Source: Rhopalosiphum padi
Lineage: Eukaryota > Arthropoda > Insecta > Hemiptera > Aphididae
DNA length: 64,000 nucleotides
NCBI RefSeq assembly: GCF_020882245.1
Contig: NC_083598.1
Span: 52,365,858-52,429,857, forward strand
Direction: 5' to 3'
Below, one piece after another: positions 24,152-36,995 of this stretch (its first letter is position 1; every line of letters starts with the position of its first letter). The translations under genes were made by a program, and so were the position numbers. Under the pieces are notes generated by a model, which made no database searches, was not told where the DNA came from, and saw nothing but the letters and a program-made list of their open reading frames with translations.

Positions 24152-24474
24152 TTTACTACAGCCACTATTACTACGCACTACGTCGGTATTCTGTTCCTTT
24201 CTCTCTTTTTCCTCTAATTTTCTTCTTTTAACCCCTCTCCCAACTTCTTGGCCACCCTCATTCACCGCCTATCCTTCTCAATCCATAATGTAATATTTAA
24301 CATATATATATATATATATACACAAATACACGCACGCGCGCAAGCTCGTATATACTTCACGTGTGTACTACGTCCTGTTCCTGACGCGCCATACCGCCGC
24401 GCGCTCCGTCGTAGTAAAATCCTCCCGGGAATCGCTCGCGCGCGCGTTTTCTGCGCCTGCACACGTCAGGTATA
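24151..24474. other. GC/CpG-rich patch with (TA)n and (CG)n runs
   Basis: Contains a pyrimidine-rich stretch (24190-24270), a short (TA)n run (about 24303-24320) and a strongly CpG-rich block (24330-24470). It resembles an insect promoter or 5' UTR. No exon can be proven. Confidence 0.35.
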
Positions 24475-25226
24475 CAGAGTGATTCACAAAGTATGCTCAC
24501 TTTAATTTCTTTAATTTGATAATGAATTTATTGGAAATTTATAACTTTTGAAATTATTAAATATACCTACAAAGATCATATTTTAAAGTTTTTTGTATTA
24601 TTTAAAGAGTATCTGATGGCAATACACATTTATATTTTTCAAAAGAGAACCTCTTTTTTACTGTAAATTATACACTGGATATATTTTTAAAAATGTTGAT
24701 ATACATAATTTAAAATTTGAACGAGTAGAGTTTAACAGTTTATGAAATGTTTATATTAAGAATAAAGTATTTAAGTAGTTTAATCTAGTAATTATTATAA
24801 TTGGACCATTTTTATAAATTATAAAATATAAATATTGATAGAGTATTATAAATAAATAATATTTTTGAATAACCATTATCCCCATATTTTTCAAACCCAT
24901 TGTTGTGGACCTATTTCTTTTGTACTAAAAGTTAAATAACTCAAAAATTACTTATTTAAATTTTGATTTTGATACGTTAACATTTTCAGAAAAATATAAA
25001 ATTTCGTATAAATAATTTATTTTATATATAAGAGAGGGGGGTCGTGATTATAAAAGCCGAAGTTTGTTTTCTACAGGACTACAGGGCACTCCTTTAATAA
25101 TACAAATAATCTTAACAATTTTAAAATGTTAAATATATTTAAAAATTCTAAAGTTCAAATTTTGAATAATTGCATTACTACAAACGATAAAGTGGGTGAG
25201 CATGATGCTTGGTGAATCACACTCTG
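24475..25226. mobile_element. Non-autonomous TA-inserting transposon (752 bp) with CAGAGTG ends
   Basis: The left end cagagtgattcacaaag and following tatgctcac reappear inverted at the right as gtgagcatgatgc..ggtgaatcacactctg. Both ends are bordered by TA (within TATA), as expected for a Tc1/mariner-type target. No transposase is encoded. A diverged relative appears to lie at about 47985-48650. Confidence 0.78.
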
Positions 25227-28200
25227 TATATAATCCCACAACAGCAGTGATGGTGCGCGAATAGTTGTGCGACGAAGCTACACGCTCGCGAATAATCTTC
25301 TATACTTATAGTCTATACGATTATATTATACCCAGGTTTCCCGCGCCGTAACACACACATGATATTTAAAGCTTTGTAAACTCTCCTATGTATACCTATA
25401 TATTTATTATTAATAAACAGACATGATGTCTAATTTAACACAAAGTATTTATTAATTTACAGAAAGATTAAACTTAAGAGACATGGCAATTAAAAAATAA
25501 AATAATTATAAACATCAAATACAAACGTGTTGTATATTAAATTAAATTATTAATAATTATTTGTTACGGATTGAATAAATTAGGATACTTATTGGCCAGA
25601 TGCATCATCTAATAAATTAGACTATTTTTACCATAATTAGTATTATGAATTGAAATGACGTAAGGAAAATATTATAATCTAATTTATATAAATTGAGATG
25701 GTAAACGTATATAGTATGAGAAATATATAATATTATATACATAAACATATTACTACATATTACATAATTGGTATCAAGCGATAATGCATTATTCAAGGAG
25801 CATTATATCCATTTCACCTTCTCTGCTGTATCACCTCCAATTGCCTCACCGCCGCGCCACCGGCGTTAAATCGATATCTGCAATACGTATCTTGCTGGCA
25901 CGCGCGCATTTATTGTTTTTACGTGGGGATTTGTTTTTTTTATTTTTTCTTATACCTAAATAAATAATATAACATGACGATTTATTACGTTTATCGCGCA
26001 TTTTATTCTCCACATCATTGTCTTCTATATATATTACACACGCATACATCGACTTCTACGCAGGTAAACTCGTTGAACATTTTCTGCAGAGTCGTACGAG
26101 CTCGTCTCATGGCCATACACGCTACAACACATTCGTTATTCTTCCTTATTATATTATACTGTTATAATATCGAATTATATACGCACCCTGATCAGAGCAT
26201 ATTATGCAGCACGTTTCGTATGTAATAATATACGGTCTATATCAATACGGTATTATATATATGTACTTAAAAGTTCCTTTAAAAAAACAAATCTACAACT
26301 TCGCATGTATATAATATATACAACATATACATTATATTATATTACTGTACAGTTTTCACGACGTATCTGATCTAATATGTATCTGTTTTCACGTTGACAG
26401 ACAGACGGTACAAGCATTGTATATATTTATATAACGTCATGTGTTCTTACCGTTCTTTATATATATAGACAACTATAGCTCTAGACAGCTCTAGTGTTTT
26501 CTGTAATATTCTGTATAATTCTCAATGTACTCGTTTATATTTCGTTCTTACAGATAGTTAAGACGTTTTTGTTTTAACGGTTTGTACTTTATAGGTTGTT
26601 ATTAAAATGCGTGAATTACCACTCTACCTGTAGGTTTTTGTTGTTTTTTTTTAATTCGTTTATAAACCAGAAATACTTTAAAAGCTGCTAAATCATACGT
26701 AAAACAACATAATTTACGAGATGATTCGGCTATATTATACAATCATAATAATACATATAAAAACAAATACCGTCGTTGTAACAATGGCGAATCCAGTGTT
26801 CCTTGTTCAATTATTATATTTTGGTTAAAGGAGGAAACAAAAGTGCAAACAATTAGCAATATCAATACAATCAAGTACTTTGGTTAAAACAATTACTAAT
26901 AGGTAATGATATTTAATAATGTCATTAAAGTTTGATAACTTCATTAATCAAAATAGGCCAATTTATTATCGGAATCAATTTATTATACAAAAATAGTAAT
27001 TTTAAAGACCACACTAATATGAAACCTATAGTATAGTATATTTAATTAACACCATTTATCATACGAAATTTCGAAATGTACTACTTGTATTTTTATGTAT
27101 GTCATATGCGTGTTTTTGTACCAGTCCGGTCACCAGAAATATGATAAAGAAACGTAATAATAATAATAAATTATTGATGTCATACAGTATTCACTATTAT
27201 TAATCTGGGAAACTTTATTCTGAAAAATTATTATTTTACAATGTTTACAATAAACTCATGTATGGAAACTAAAGTCTGAAACTCTATAGAAATATGATAA
27301 TCCACGACACATGTTTACATCCATTTTGGCAATACAAGGAAAAACACAGGATAAAATAAAATAACTATAACCCCACCCCTTGGATCGGTCACTGTCATGT
27401 AGCTATATTAAATTATTAAATCTATTAATTTCATATAATTTACCAAATTTATTATACGAGGTAATACTAGGTAACATTAAATTTATTGTATTTAATTAAA
27501 TATTCCACGACGCCGTCGAATGTATACCTAATAAATATTTTAAATATTTATTTTATAACGTCATACACTCATAGGTAATAAATCTATAAAAACTTTTTGT
27601 ATTACAAGTAATAACCATATGTAATATAATATATCCCAAAATTATCTTATTATCCTCCGTATCTTTGTGGCAAATCAATATATTTAAACGCGGTTTTTTA
27701 TAGTACTTATTAAATAAAAATATATTATTGAATGGCATAAGTTTCAATTTTTTTTTTTAATTTTCGTTTAAAAAAAACAATGTATGTGCAATTTAGTTTT
27801 TTAAATTTTAAAGTTTAAAAAAAAAATGTATTAAAATTAAACAAAAATCAACCAAGCAATATAGCTATTACTGGTATTATTTATAGCGTAGGATTTTGCA
27901 GTATAATATTAACTACCTATTGGCTTATTTAATTAATTTCCTAATGTTCTTAAAAACAATTAATTTAATTTTAATTCTTATGTAATGTCAAAAAGGGAAA
28001 TAGGTCAGGCAGATCAAAGAGCACAATAAATGTTGACCACACCATTAACATTCATAAAATGTTAAGAATGCCTGGGTTCAAAAGCATTAACTTGGAGTTA
28101 TAAATAATGGAGGTCATTTCGAACATTAATAAAAACATATAATACATTATTTTAATTTTATATTCTAAGCGGTGCGGTAGTATGTATGTGTACGAATATA

Positions 28201-29039
28201 GTGTATACTATAAGAAGTCGATGAAATGTTTTGATTTTAAAAAATGGGGTGGTTTCTGGTAGAAAATTGAATTTTTTTTGTACATTAAAAGGGTCAAAAT
28301 AAAATATTCTTAGTTTTTTTTATTAAAAAAAAAAAATTACAGAATTTTTATTTAAATCCAATTTTTGATAATATAGATTATGATTTTTTGGTGTTATTGA
28401 AGAATGAAATTATCGTAGACATTTTAAATGTTTACATAATATTTATATCTACGAATATTTTCAAAATATTTCAACTTTTTTTGATATAAAAATTATCGAT
28501 TTCTTTTAGTTTATTTTTTTTATAAAAACCGATTGAGAGTTATGAGTTATTTGCAGGATAGAATTGCTATGGAAATTAATACTAATTTTCAATTATTTTT
28601 TTTCTATGTATAATTATTGATAAAAAATTATTCGCTTGATAAAATTGTTTAAAATTTTAACGGAATTTATAAAAATTGTAAAAAAATAACTATTGTAGTA
28701 TCTTTGTATATATAAGTTTTGAAAATTGAATATAAAATCTCTCATAGGTAGGTATATGTAGTTTATATTTAAACTATAATATCTTATCTAATATTTAAAG
28801 GCAAGACATTTCAAGTTCAAATTTTGACGAAATTACTTATTTAAAAATAAATAGCGATGTTAATTATTTAGTTATAATTTAAAAAAAATTTTAGTAACTT
28901 TAAATTTTTACGTTTACTATTATGCAATGAATTGGGGCCACAAATAAACGGGGAAATTGTTCATAAGAAACCGTATTTTTCAGAAAAATAATTATCCGGA
29001 CTAGATTTCATATAGGGAAAAATATTTCAAAATAATGGT
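25227..29039. other. Intergenic, no gene recognised
   Basis: AT-rich throughout except a modest GC-richer patch near 25840-25925. The interval 28200-28930 has short phrases in common with the dispersed repeat near 39.7-40.5 kb (for example the motif attttcaaaatatttcaac). No exon is supported. Confidence 0.4.
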
Positions 29040-29885
29040 TTAATAAAGGAATGATATTTTCAAGGATTAATGTATTCTTGGATTGTTATTTTTCTAAACA
29101 GTCTTATATCTAAGGAAAATATAAAAACAGTAAATTAAAAACACGGAACAGTATTTTTCAGGAATGGTATAGATCAGAAAAATATTGCTCAGGTCTGTAT
29201 AAATTGGGACGACATTTTTGAGTATATTCTACACACGGATCCGTATTAATATAAAATTGTATTAATCAAGAAAATAGAGCATAGGACTGGATAGGTCAGG
29301 ACAGTTATTTACAGGAAAATATTCACGAGGAATAGTATTAAAAAGAAATATTATTTTCTAAGAAAAATACGGAACGAGATTAAAATATAATTTAAACTTA
29401 TTCATATTGAATTACAGAGTGATAAGAACTTGTCCGAAAAGTGATAGGAGTGGTAGCGTAATATGCATGGTTATATGGTGGTTACCCAGTGATCCATTTG
29501 AAGTGGTGTTGCATAGCAAGTCGAGGGATATTTTTGTTTTTTTTTGTCCGAGTGAGCGCAGCAAGCGAATGGCGACGCGGGCATCCGTATTTTTCTTATA
29601 AAATAATATTTTCTTTTTAATACTATTCCTTGTGAGTATTTAAAACTGTAAATAACTGTCCTGTTCCATCGAATCCTATGCTTTATTTTCTTGATTAATA
29701 CGATTTTAGATTAATACGGATCCACGTGTATAATATACTCAAAAATGTCGTCCCAGTTTATACAGTCCTGAAAAATACGGTTTCGTGTTTTTAATTTACT
29801 GTTTTTATATTTTCCTTAGATAAGACTATTTAGAAAAATATCATTCCAAGAATACATTAATCTTTGCAAATATCATTCCTTTACT
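29040..29885. mobile_element. Foldback-type element with ~300-400-bp inverted arms
   Basis: The left arm (about 29040-29400) is the reverse complement of the right arm (about 29590-29885). Shared landmarks include taaaggaatgatatt, gggacgacatttttgagtat and cggatccgtattaat. The arms may extend to about 28950 and 29985 with lower similarity. Within each arm, short units of the type ggaacagtatttttcagga recur, so the arms look built of degenerate subrepeats. The ~190-bp centre is GC-richer and shares a block with the element at 1237-2150. No transposase frame is present. Confidence 0.75.
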
Positions 29886-32800
29886 ACATCATTTCTTTGA
29901 TATACCGTTCCATGAAAATACCAATCCCAGATTTTTTTTCCTTCTGCATATTTTCCTGATTCATATAGCTCTCCTATTCCGTATGGTATAAATAAATATT
30001 ATTATTTATTATAATAATTAAATACTAATAATATAATAAATACAACTTTTATGGAAAAAATTATATTAACCTACTATAACACTAAAATTAATTTAAATGA
30101 CTGTAATAGCTATATCAAAAACCTACATTAATATCACGAAATAAACTTTGTGATATAGGCTTAAAATCTTCTCCGCTCTGAATCATTGTTCGTATACAAT
30201 GATATATTATTATATTCAAATTTAACACAGCAATAATGGTTATAATAGTGATACAATCGACGCTTACTGTACATCAGAGCGGTACACATTTTATTACCTT
30301 TATTATGTATTGTAATCATTTTTTTTTTTTTTAATCAACAAAAAAGATTAAAAATATTACTTCGAATTGTATTTAGTAATAATTTAATTATCCGTTGAAA
30401 ATTCCATTGATAATTAAATATTTATAGATTGTTTTAAAAATTTTACATTCCAATCAAGATTGATTGAAGTATTCAATTCGTGCTTCACCACGATCACATG
30501 TCTATTTTTTTTTTTTACAAAGCTATGAAATAAAAAACTTAATGTGTTGAAACTTGGTGAATTTTTACTTAAATTTAATATTTTATTTTTAAACATCACA
30601 TGATAAAAAAATATTCATAAAACAATATATGTTATTCTCGATAGTTAACCTAAACTTTTTATAATAATAATATTATTATATATTGTCAATAAATATCATA
30701 CGTTGGTCGGCGCAATCTATAGGCAATTTCGGTACATTGGCGTGCTGGTAGCAATTGAGCTGTATCATTTTCGATAAACTATTAAAAAATAAAACATTAA
30801 AACACTAAAACATTTGCAGATTTAAAATAGGCCGCCAAAGCCATGACTGGTGGACTTTTTTAATACAACTGTCAACATTATTAAATTTATTATTCTACCT
30901 ATATAATATAAGACAGTAAGATTTATACTACAATATATCTATTTATTTATTAGTAATTGATATTATGATGTATTAACATTTTATAATTTTTGAAAACTGT
31001 TCTAGTATATAATGATTAGTTACAGCAAATAATTTTATAGGTTAATACATTTTATGTATTTTATTAAACTATTTCAATGATTATTATTCTTAGTATATAA
31101 ACTTTAATAACGCAGAGACGTATTATCTGTATTTTAGCTTAGATAAATCAATATTTCAAAAAATTATTATTAATTTAAAATATGCTACCACATGAGTATA
31201 GGATACGCATTGAACGATAACGGTATAAAAAATGATAATCAAAGTATTTAAAAATCTTAAGAGTCCTTCGAAATTCCAAATCAAAAAAAATGATTTATTA
31301 AATTAAATAAGAGGGTTGAGCATGCTTAGTGAATCAATTTTTACATAAAATTTATGATGTTTTCATACATGACTGTAGGAAGTTTTTAAATTTTGATTAT
31401 AAATGTCAACATATTCTCAAAAAATGTTAACGATAGTCGGCACGAATCTAATATTTTTGATTAAAATTAATTATTCGACCATTTGACATTTAGTCCAATG
31501 TGCGTATGTAAATTAGTAGGAACGGGGCATGACAGGGATTTACTCTCCTTATTTCTCATCAATTTCTATATAATATACCTTTTCTTTATATTTTAAAATC
31601 TATCAGAAATAATATAGGTACGAATAAAATCGTCAATATTAACACTAGCTAGTATAAAAACTGATTTTATTCTGTTTTAATATTTTCGTATTACAGAGTA
31701 AATCTAATAATGGTTTTATCATGATTAATGATGTAATATTTAGGCTTAAGTATTTTAGAAATATATTAGGTTTTTTTTATGAAAACGTAATAAAAGAATA
31801 CCTATTAAATGATAATGCACTCATTTGTTTAGTTAGATAGCAATAAGTACCATATTTTTTTTAATTAGTTATTTTAAGGAATAATAATTATTATAAATTA
31901 AGTATAATAGATAAGTATTAAGTTATAATATGAGTATTATAATATGTATTTGTTGAATAGGCAAATTTCTTTAATATCTTTAGTTACATTTTGATACGCT
32001 TATGTTTGTTTATCGTTATAAAATGAACAAATAGTAGACATTGTTTTCCAAAACAAAATAAACGAAACAATATTTACAGAAACTTATATGAAGTTATTTT
32101 AACATATTTTGTTTGCCTTTTTACCGACTATTCTAAGAAATAAATATATTTCGATAGGTGCTAACTGAATCGATTTTTGATGAAACATTTTGAATTATTT
32201 ACATTTTTTTTAACATGCCAATCTATAAATAGAAGAGATTCATTCGATTCAATTACGCGTACATACTATATCCCATTTAATAAAATATGTTAATTATATA
32301 CATTTTTGTTTAGTTATGAGAGGCAATGCATACACCCTTTAATCATGAAATATTAGCAAATCGTAATAGGCACGTATGGCTCATCTGAGTGGGTGCGTAA
32401 TGCGTATATGTTTGATATATATGTATATATCTAGAGATTTAACGGTATTCCGTTTTCCGAATTGGAATTTGCACTCGGAAACTTTAAATCCTAGTCATAA
32501 TAGCTATAATATACTCGGTTGTATTTATGACGGGATTTGAAACTGCATATTATATGTACCTAAATTTATATTATAGTATTATACATATACATTTCAGTCA
32601 TGTAATTTGGTATATGTCTTGGGAAAAGCCATAGAGAAATGATAGAAAATATATATGTATACATATAAATATATACACAGTATACACACTTATATAAATA
32701 AATCTTTAAAAATACTTTATAGGGATGATATATTATATCCCAATAAGACCTTTTCATGGTAACGGTTTTGTCCGTTGATATACCTTAACGAACCGTTTAT

Positions 32801-35286
32801 GCACATGTCATACATATATCATATTATACAGTAAAATATTCATTATGCTTATAGCAGTCATGCATGTGTTGTACATTATTATAATATACTTTGAATATCA
32901 ACATGTTTTGAGGTACAGTATTCGACTGATAACTTTTCATATGTCATACAATATAGATACCTATATTATATTCAGTAAACAAAACTCTAATAGTATCGTG
33001 TATTATAGATAATAAAATAAGTTAAAACTATAGTTTAAATAAATATATATTATATTTCCTATTTACTTAGAGAATTAGTTAAAAGTCTAGTTATTTTATT
33101 ATACTCATGTTATCGTTTTTGTAATTAATAATGAAACTTCAAAACTTCTAGGACCAAAGATAATTGATATTTTACATGTAAAAAATATATAATAAATACA
33201 ATCACTTTTCTTAAGACATTTCAAGTATTTCTAATGGTAGGTGTTGTTGTTTAAAATAAAAAATTAATCATTTTTGTTCTAAATATTGGTAATCTTCATT
33301 TTGAGAATATATTTGTATTAAAAGTCAAAGTTCACAATATATATCCTATTTTGCAGAGGTGCTTGTTCAAATTATTTTGAATAAAGTATTATACTTCACA
33401 TATAAATATTTGGACATCAATTTTATTATATTTTATTGCTACTCTTTACCATACTTTTTTTTATAATTACTACTACGTTGTTTGATTATTAACTATTTTT
33501 CCTTCAAATTATTCATAATAATGAATAGTTTTTTTAAACTATTATAATTTGGTAGGTACTAGGTATATACTTAACAGTAAGTATATACGACGTTGTATAG
33601 ATTAGTTAACTCAAGTTAAATTATGTGAGTATATAAATTATTATCGAATTACACATTTTAATGATATTCAGTTTTTTTTAATGGGTATCTTTACAGTTAT
33701 TTTATGTAATATCATTGGTTACATAATAATGAATACTCTAGATTATTCTCGAGGGATGGGAGTAAAAACTTTACTCAAAATTGAACCAAGACTATTCTCG
33801 AGGGATATCTATAGAGGTCAAGCGAATTTTACGCGTTTTTTGTCGAAGTGGAGAAGATCAAAACAATAATAAAAAGACACCGAAGAGGTAATTTTCTATT
33901 TTATCAACATCAATTAAATTTTAACAAAAAAGTTACATTCAATCTGTACAATATGGACTGGATGTTGATTTTTATATTGCTTCGGTTATATAGTAAGTAT
34001 TATTATATTAAATTATTACACGAACTAATAAATTTGACTGTTACACATTAAGGAAAGGTTCACTAAATCGTTATATTATAATATTACATTTATGATTTTC
34101 ACAGTTATATTTCTTAAATTTTTTTTGAATTTTCCAATTTTAACATAACTGAAAATCGAAATTCGATCGTTTTATCATTTTTTACAATAAATTAACTTCA
34201 CTAAGCTTTATATTTCAAAAAAGTGTTTTCTAATGTAAAAATAAAATTTGTAAATCAAATATTTTTTTTTCTTTCCTTTCAGAATATAATAAAATACATA
34301 TTGATTTAACAACAACAAATGTATTAATTTCATAAATGATTTAAATTGTAATGTTAATAAGATATTTATACAATTAATATTAGTTAAAGAGTATTACTAT
34401 TCATTTTATAAATATTAATTTTTAACATATAAAAAGTTTATTAACACAAGGTTATTTATAGTACAATAACGATCAGTAAAACTAATTTCTAATTAATATT
34501 ACACATGAAATAATTTCTAGATTTATCTTTAGTTTAACATTTGTATATATTAAGTCTTTTTTTATTATATTTCAAATCATGGTTTTTAAAAATTTGAAAT
34601 AAAATAAAATAAAAATAATATAAAATAATATTATCCAATTCATTTTTGGATTTTTATCTGATGTCATTACTATTATAATATTTAATAAACTGTACTTAAT
34701 CGATATTTATTAGTAAAATATTAATATGTACTCGTAAATAAATAATAATTCTAAATTTAATGAATTTAATTTCATTAATATAATTTCAGGTAAAATAATT
34801 ATAATATCGGCATTTTATTCTTATCTAGCGCACTTTACTTTTTAAATTTAATAAGTATTTGATTTTGTTTTCATAATTTTCAAAAGCATAAATGTTTTTC
34901 ACAAAATGATTTTCTTTTTATAAAATAAGTTTTATTTATTACAAATTCAATAATACACAAATATATTAAAATATTTTGAGTTTACAAATTATAATATAAT
35001 ATGTAATACATCTTATATGATGTATAAAGTTATCTATTTTATAATTAATTACATGTGTTAATTATTCTATTGATATGCTAATGTTATGGTCCCTAATATT
35101 ATTATTTCTTAAGGTATTTAAATAACTAACTTAATTAATCGTGTATGCATTATTCACTATATGAATCCTTTCATTATATACCTATTGGATATCCTCCTAA
35201 CCTATTTTGAGTATACAATACAGCCAAACATGTGTTGTATTAAAAAATTGTCATGACAAGCCAACATAAAAATATTACAAAAATAC

Positions 35287-35321
<35 letters not shown>

Positions 35322-36712
35322 TAAAAATATAAATATACAATTAAAATATTGTTTGTTTTGGATTAAAAGTAAAATATTGCATAAATATATTTATATTATA
35401 TAGGTGTGTATATAATAATATACATAATTAATATTGTATTTTTCATTATAAAATATAACGTAATACATAAGTGAAAACACTATAACACAATGTTGGTACT
35501 CGATAAGAGTATTCTGTCATTTAGTTTCAAAAAATGTATATAAAAATATAAACCCTCATAATTTATACAGTTGTTAATTTATATAAGTGAAAATATTATA
35601 TTGAGTATATACAAGTTATGGACAAAAAGGAGGAAGATTAGTATTATACGCCACTGTGAAGCCATGGCTAAGGTAATCAAATTACGGTGTAGCATAGTAG
35701 TGATAAGGATCTTAGCGAGAAAGAGAATAAGGATTCTAGATAGTGAACGAGAGATATTGTAAAATCTGAGAAAGGGAGGATTGGTTTGATTTGTACGCAC
35801 GCAGGTATAATAGGAATGTGTAGGCCAACTATTGTGGTGACAGGATTTAGTTGAGGCCAAGGACGCACTGGTGCCCAGGTAGTCGATTTAGTGAAAATTG
35901 TCAGCCGAACACTGTAATCCAGCGGATAAATTCTCACGGGTTATTCCTGATGAATGCATAATAGTTATTTACAATTTATCAAATAAATGTTTTTTACCAT
36001 AATTATTAATAATACTTTTTTTCTAGGGTATGTATTTTGTTTTTTACTACAGTAGTACAATAATTAAAATATATTATAAGTACTAATATTTAAAAATAAC
36101 TCTTAGTATATATTTGTATTTACCTCTAAGGATTATGTAGAATGATTTTAACGTGTGGATACCTTCTACATCTATAAGTTATAACCAAATACTGCGTTTG
36201 ATTACATACATTTATAAATATATGATCAGTTAAATACTAAGAACTAAGAATATATTAATATTTCAAAACTATATTTTATTCAGTGGGTAGATATTATATG
36301 ACCAAACTGCAAGATATGTTGCTTATATATTTTATATTTATATTTATTTTGTACGACTTAAACTTGTATTGTTGGTCATAAAGTTTTTCAATTACCTTCA
36401 TATATATAAACTACTATTTTTTTTATATTATACAACCTTATTTTGTATTTCATTATTTTTTAATTGGCAACAAAAACAATTCTATGCGTATTTCTACAGA
36501 ACTCTATTTCATATATCAGGTACTTAAAAAGTATATTATTATATATTATAGTTGTTAATCACCATTACTACTTAAAGCAAGTTATGAGTATTAACACGAT
36601 AATTTCTAAATCTTAATCTTAAAATAAATTTTAAAAAACACCAAAATTAAATCAATTAAATATAGATAGGAATATAATTTACGTTTATAAGCAGTAATTA
36701 TATATGCATGTT
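29886..36712. other. Intergenic, no gene recognised
   Basis: Long AT-rich interval. A 17-bp phrase, ctattctcgagggat with flanks, is repeated near 33739 and 33792 within a short open frame of unknown nature. The interval about 35640-35960 is less AT-rich than its surroundings and may be an eroded mobile element, but no family motif is recognised. Confidence 0.35.
35290..35321. repeat. (AAT)n microsatellite
   Basis: Ten or so uninterrupted ata/aat units in an AT-rich setting. Confidence 0.9.
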
Positions 36713-36995
36713 TTTTTTCTCTTGGCTTAATATAAACCATTCAGGTCTTTCGCCGTAACCACCACTTCCCTCTATCTGTCTCTATTTGTGGCTAGCTCTT
36801 CACCGTTCAGGATTCCTAGCATATCCAAGTCTTTATGGACCCTGTCTATCCATCTTTGTTTTGGACGGCCAAGTGGTTTTTTGCTCTTCGACTTCCAGCA
36901 GGTGACTTGACCGATTGTTTGTTCTTGACCTCGCCATACATAGGGCAGGGCGCCAAGCAATAAATGACGAAACAGAGCGAGTTTTGACATTTTCC
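36713..36995 (-). pseudogene. LINE (non-LTR retrotransposon) C-terminal fragment
   Basis: Minus-strand translation contains the phrase KPLGRPKQRWIDRV followed by LNGEELATNRDR, typical of the extreme C-terminus of insect non-LTR reverse transcriptase polyproteins, which usually continue WREVVVAAKGLNGL. Here the tryptophan codon is a TAG stop, and the downstream codons still read REVVVTAKDLNGL, so this is a dead copy. An A-run at 36713-36720, on the expected 3' side, may be the remnant of the tail. Only about 70 codons are recognisable; upstream sequence is not alignable by eye. Confidence 0.72.

Noticed and set aside
23966..24293. Overlapping ~80-100-codon frames on both strands
   Set aside because: They are poly-Ser, poly-Val and poly-Thr readings of the (GTA)n microsatellite.
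31295..31345. A third copy of the CAGAGTG-ended element
   Set aside because: Only a short phrase (tgagcatgct..agtgaatca) resembles the right end; the rest does not align by eye.
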